Position numbers and translations under genes: made by a program
Notes under the pieces: model-generated
The model's database searches: none
What the model saw: the letters and a program-made list of their open reading frames with translations, nothing else
Told to the model about the DNA's origin: nothing
In this document: piece by piece, positions 63,464-64,000 of the stretch
Layout of the letters: each line of letters starts with the position of its first letter
How positions within the stretch are numbered: position 1 is the first letter of the stretch
Assembly: GCF_003604195.1 (NCBI RefSeq)
Contig: NZ_QXGR01000008.1
Span: 1-64,000, forward strand
Direction: 5' to 3'
From: Simplicispira lacusdiani
GTDB taxonomy: Bacteria > Pseudomonadota > Gammaproteobacteria > Burkholderiales > Burkholderiaceae_C
Length of the DNA stretch: 64,000 bases

Positions 63464-64000
63464 ATGGACTACGACATCTTGATCAGCGGCGCGGGCCCTG
63501 CCGGCCTGTGCCTCGCGCGCGCGCTTTCGGGCTGCGGGCTGCGCATCGGCGTGGTGGAGCAGCAGCCGCTGGCCGCCATCGAAAACCCCGCCTACGACGG
63601 CCGCGAGATCGCGCTCACCCAGCAGTCGGCGCAGGCCATGCGCGACCTGGGCCTGTGGGCGCGCATCGAGGCCGACGAACCTTCGGCCTTCGCCCAGCTG
63701 CGCGACGCCAAGGTGATGAACGGCCCTTCGCCGTTCGCCATGGTCATCGACCACCAGCTCTCGCGCCACAGCGAACTCGGCTGGCTGGTGTCCAACCACC
63801 TGATCCGCCGCGCCGCCTACCAGGAGGTGCGCGCCGCGCAACAGCAGCACCAGGACATCGAGCTGCTGACCGGCGAACAGGTAACCCGCGCCCACACCGA
63901 CGCCAGCGCCGCGCATGTCACGCTGGCCAGCGGCAAACAGTTGCGCGCGCGCCTGCTGGTGGCGGCCGACAGCCGCTTCTCGGGCACACGCCGCGCGCTG
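63464..64000 (+). CDS. UbiH/UbiF/UbiM-type FAD-dependent hydroxylase (partial, runs off the window)
   Basis: 179 codons are visible and the frame is open to the last base. The N-terminal ISGAGPAGLCLARALSGCGL is the FAD-binding GxGxxG motif. YDGREIALTQQSAQAMRDLGLW is typical of ubiquinone hydroxylases, particularly the UbiM-like group. It would add a hydroxyl to the ubiquinone ring. An out-of-phase ATG at 63459 does not give this protein. Assignment within the family needs the missing C-terminal half. Confidence 0.85.
   Translation, partial: MDYDILISGAGPAGLCLARALSGCGLRIGVVEQQPLAAIENPAYDGREIALTQQSAQAMRDLGLWARIEADEPSAFAQLRDAKVMNGPSPFAMVIDHQLSRHSELGWLVSNHLIRRAAYQEVRAAQQQHQDIELLTGEQVTRAHTDASAAHVTLASGKQLRARLLVAADSRFSGTRRAL

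Noticed and set aside
1..64000. CRISPR arrays, prophage or integrated plasmid
   Set aside because: No regularly spaced direct repeats, integrase, capsid, terminase, relaxase or replication genes were found.

Overview
The window is high-GC chromosomal DNA from a flagellated, respiring betaproteobacterium. It most probably comes from the Comamonadaceae (Acidovorax, Diaphorobacter or Alicycliphilus type). Three things point there: the ppc / hemC-hemD-hemX-hemY arrangement, the cytochrome b561 plus tandem YceI block, and two families of short intergenic repeats that I associate from memory with that family. Genes are dense, and I see no phage, plasmid, rRNA or CRISPR signature. Genus-level placement is inference.

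Layout. 1-1.7 kb: end of flhC, then a convergent two-gene lipoprotein operon with a FlgO-type protein. 1.8-4.3 kb: a spherulin-4-like lipoprotein and a convergent radical SAM/SPASM enzyme. 4.7-6.3 kb: a cache-domain chemoreceptor. 6.4-13.6 kb: ppc and, divergently, the haem-synthesis operon hemC-hemD-hemX-hemY. 13.7-15.6 kb: cytochrome b561 and two YceI proteins. 15.7-22.8 kb: an AraC-type regulator divergent from a tightly coupled five-gene operon (BASS transporter, two short-chain/extended dehydrogenases, a cytochrome c/beta-propeller protein, an MFS transporter). 22.9-26.8 kb: valS and galU. 26.8-29.5 kb: an AT-richer orphan gene, tusA-like, NUDIX, cysM and tRNA-Leu(CAA). 29.5-33.6 kb: a LysR regulator, glutaryl-CoA dehydrogenase and a CoA-transferase (glutarate/lysine breakdown). 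33.7-42.9 kb: a FeeM-like acyltransferase, a second chemoreceptor, LysR regulators, two GST-fold proteins, a decayed sensor-kinase gene, cheV and two small unknown genes. 43.1-48.1 kb: a patatin-like lipase and a very large CheR-PAS-GGDEF-EAL protein. 48.2-54.9 kb: ketopantoate reductase, VanZ-like, transglutaminase-like, DHH phosphoesterase, ankyrin and pseudouridine synthase genes. 54.9-60.9 kb: divergent GGDEF/EAL and HD-GYP cyclic-di-GMP genes. 60.9-64 kb: ylqF-type GTPase, small proteins, a UbiA-type prenyltransferase and the start of a UbiH/UbiM-type hydroxylase.

Themes. Motility and second-messenger signalling recur (flhC, FlgO-like, two MCPs, CheV, CheR fusion, three c-di-GMP proteins). 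The intergenic DNA carries much of the novelty. It holds eleven copies of an imperfect palindrome (family A, about 50-90 bp), one of which is embedded in frame inside hemD. It also holds two copies of a longer GC-rich repeat (family B) and two MITE-like elements with perfect terminal inverted repeats. One of these elements lies between the AraC regulator's apparent operator and the uncharacterised transporter/dehydrogenase operon. That operon is the best candidate in the window for an undescribed pathway.
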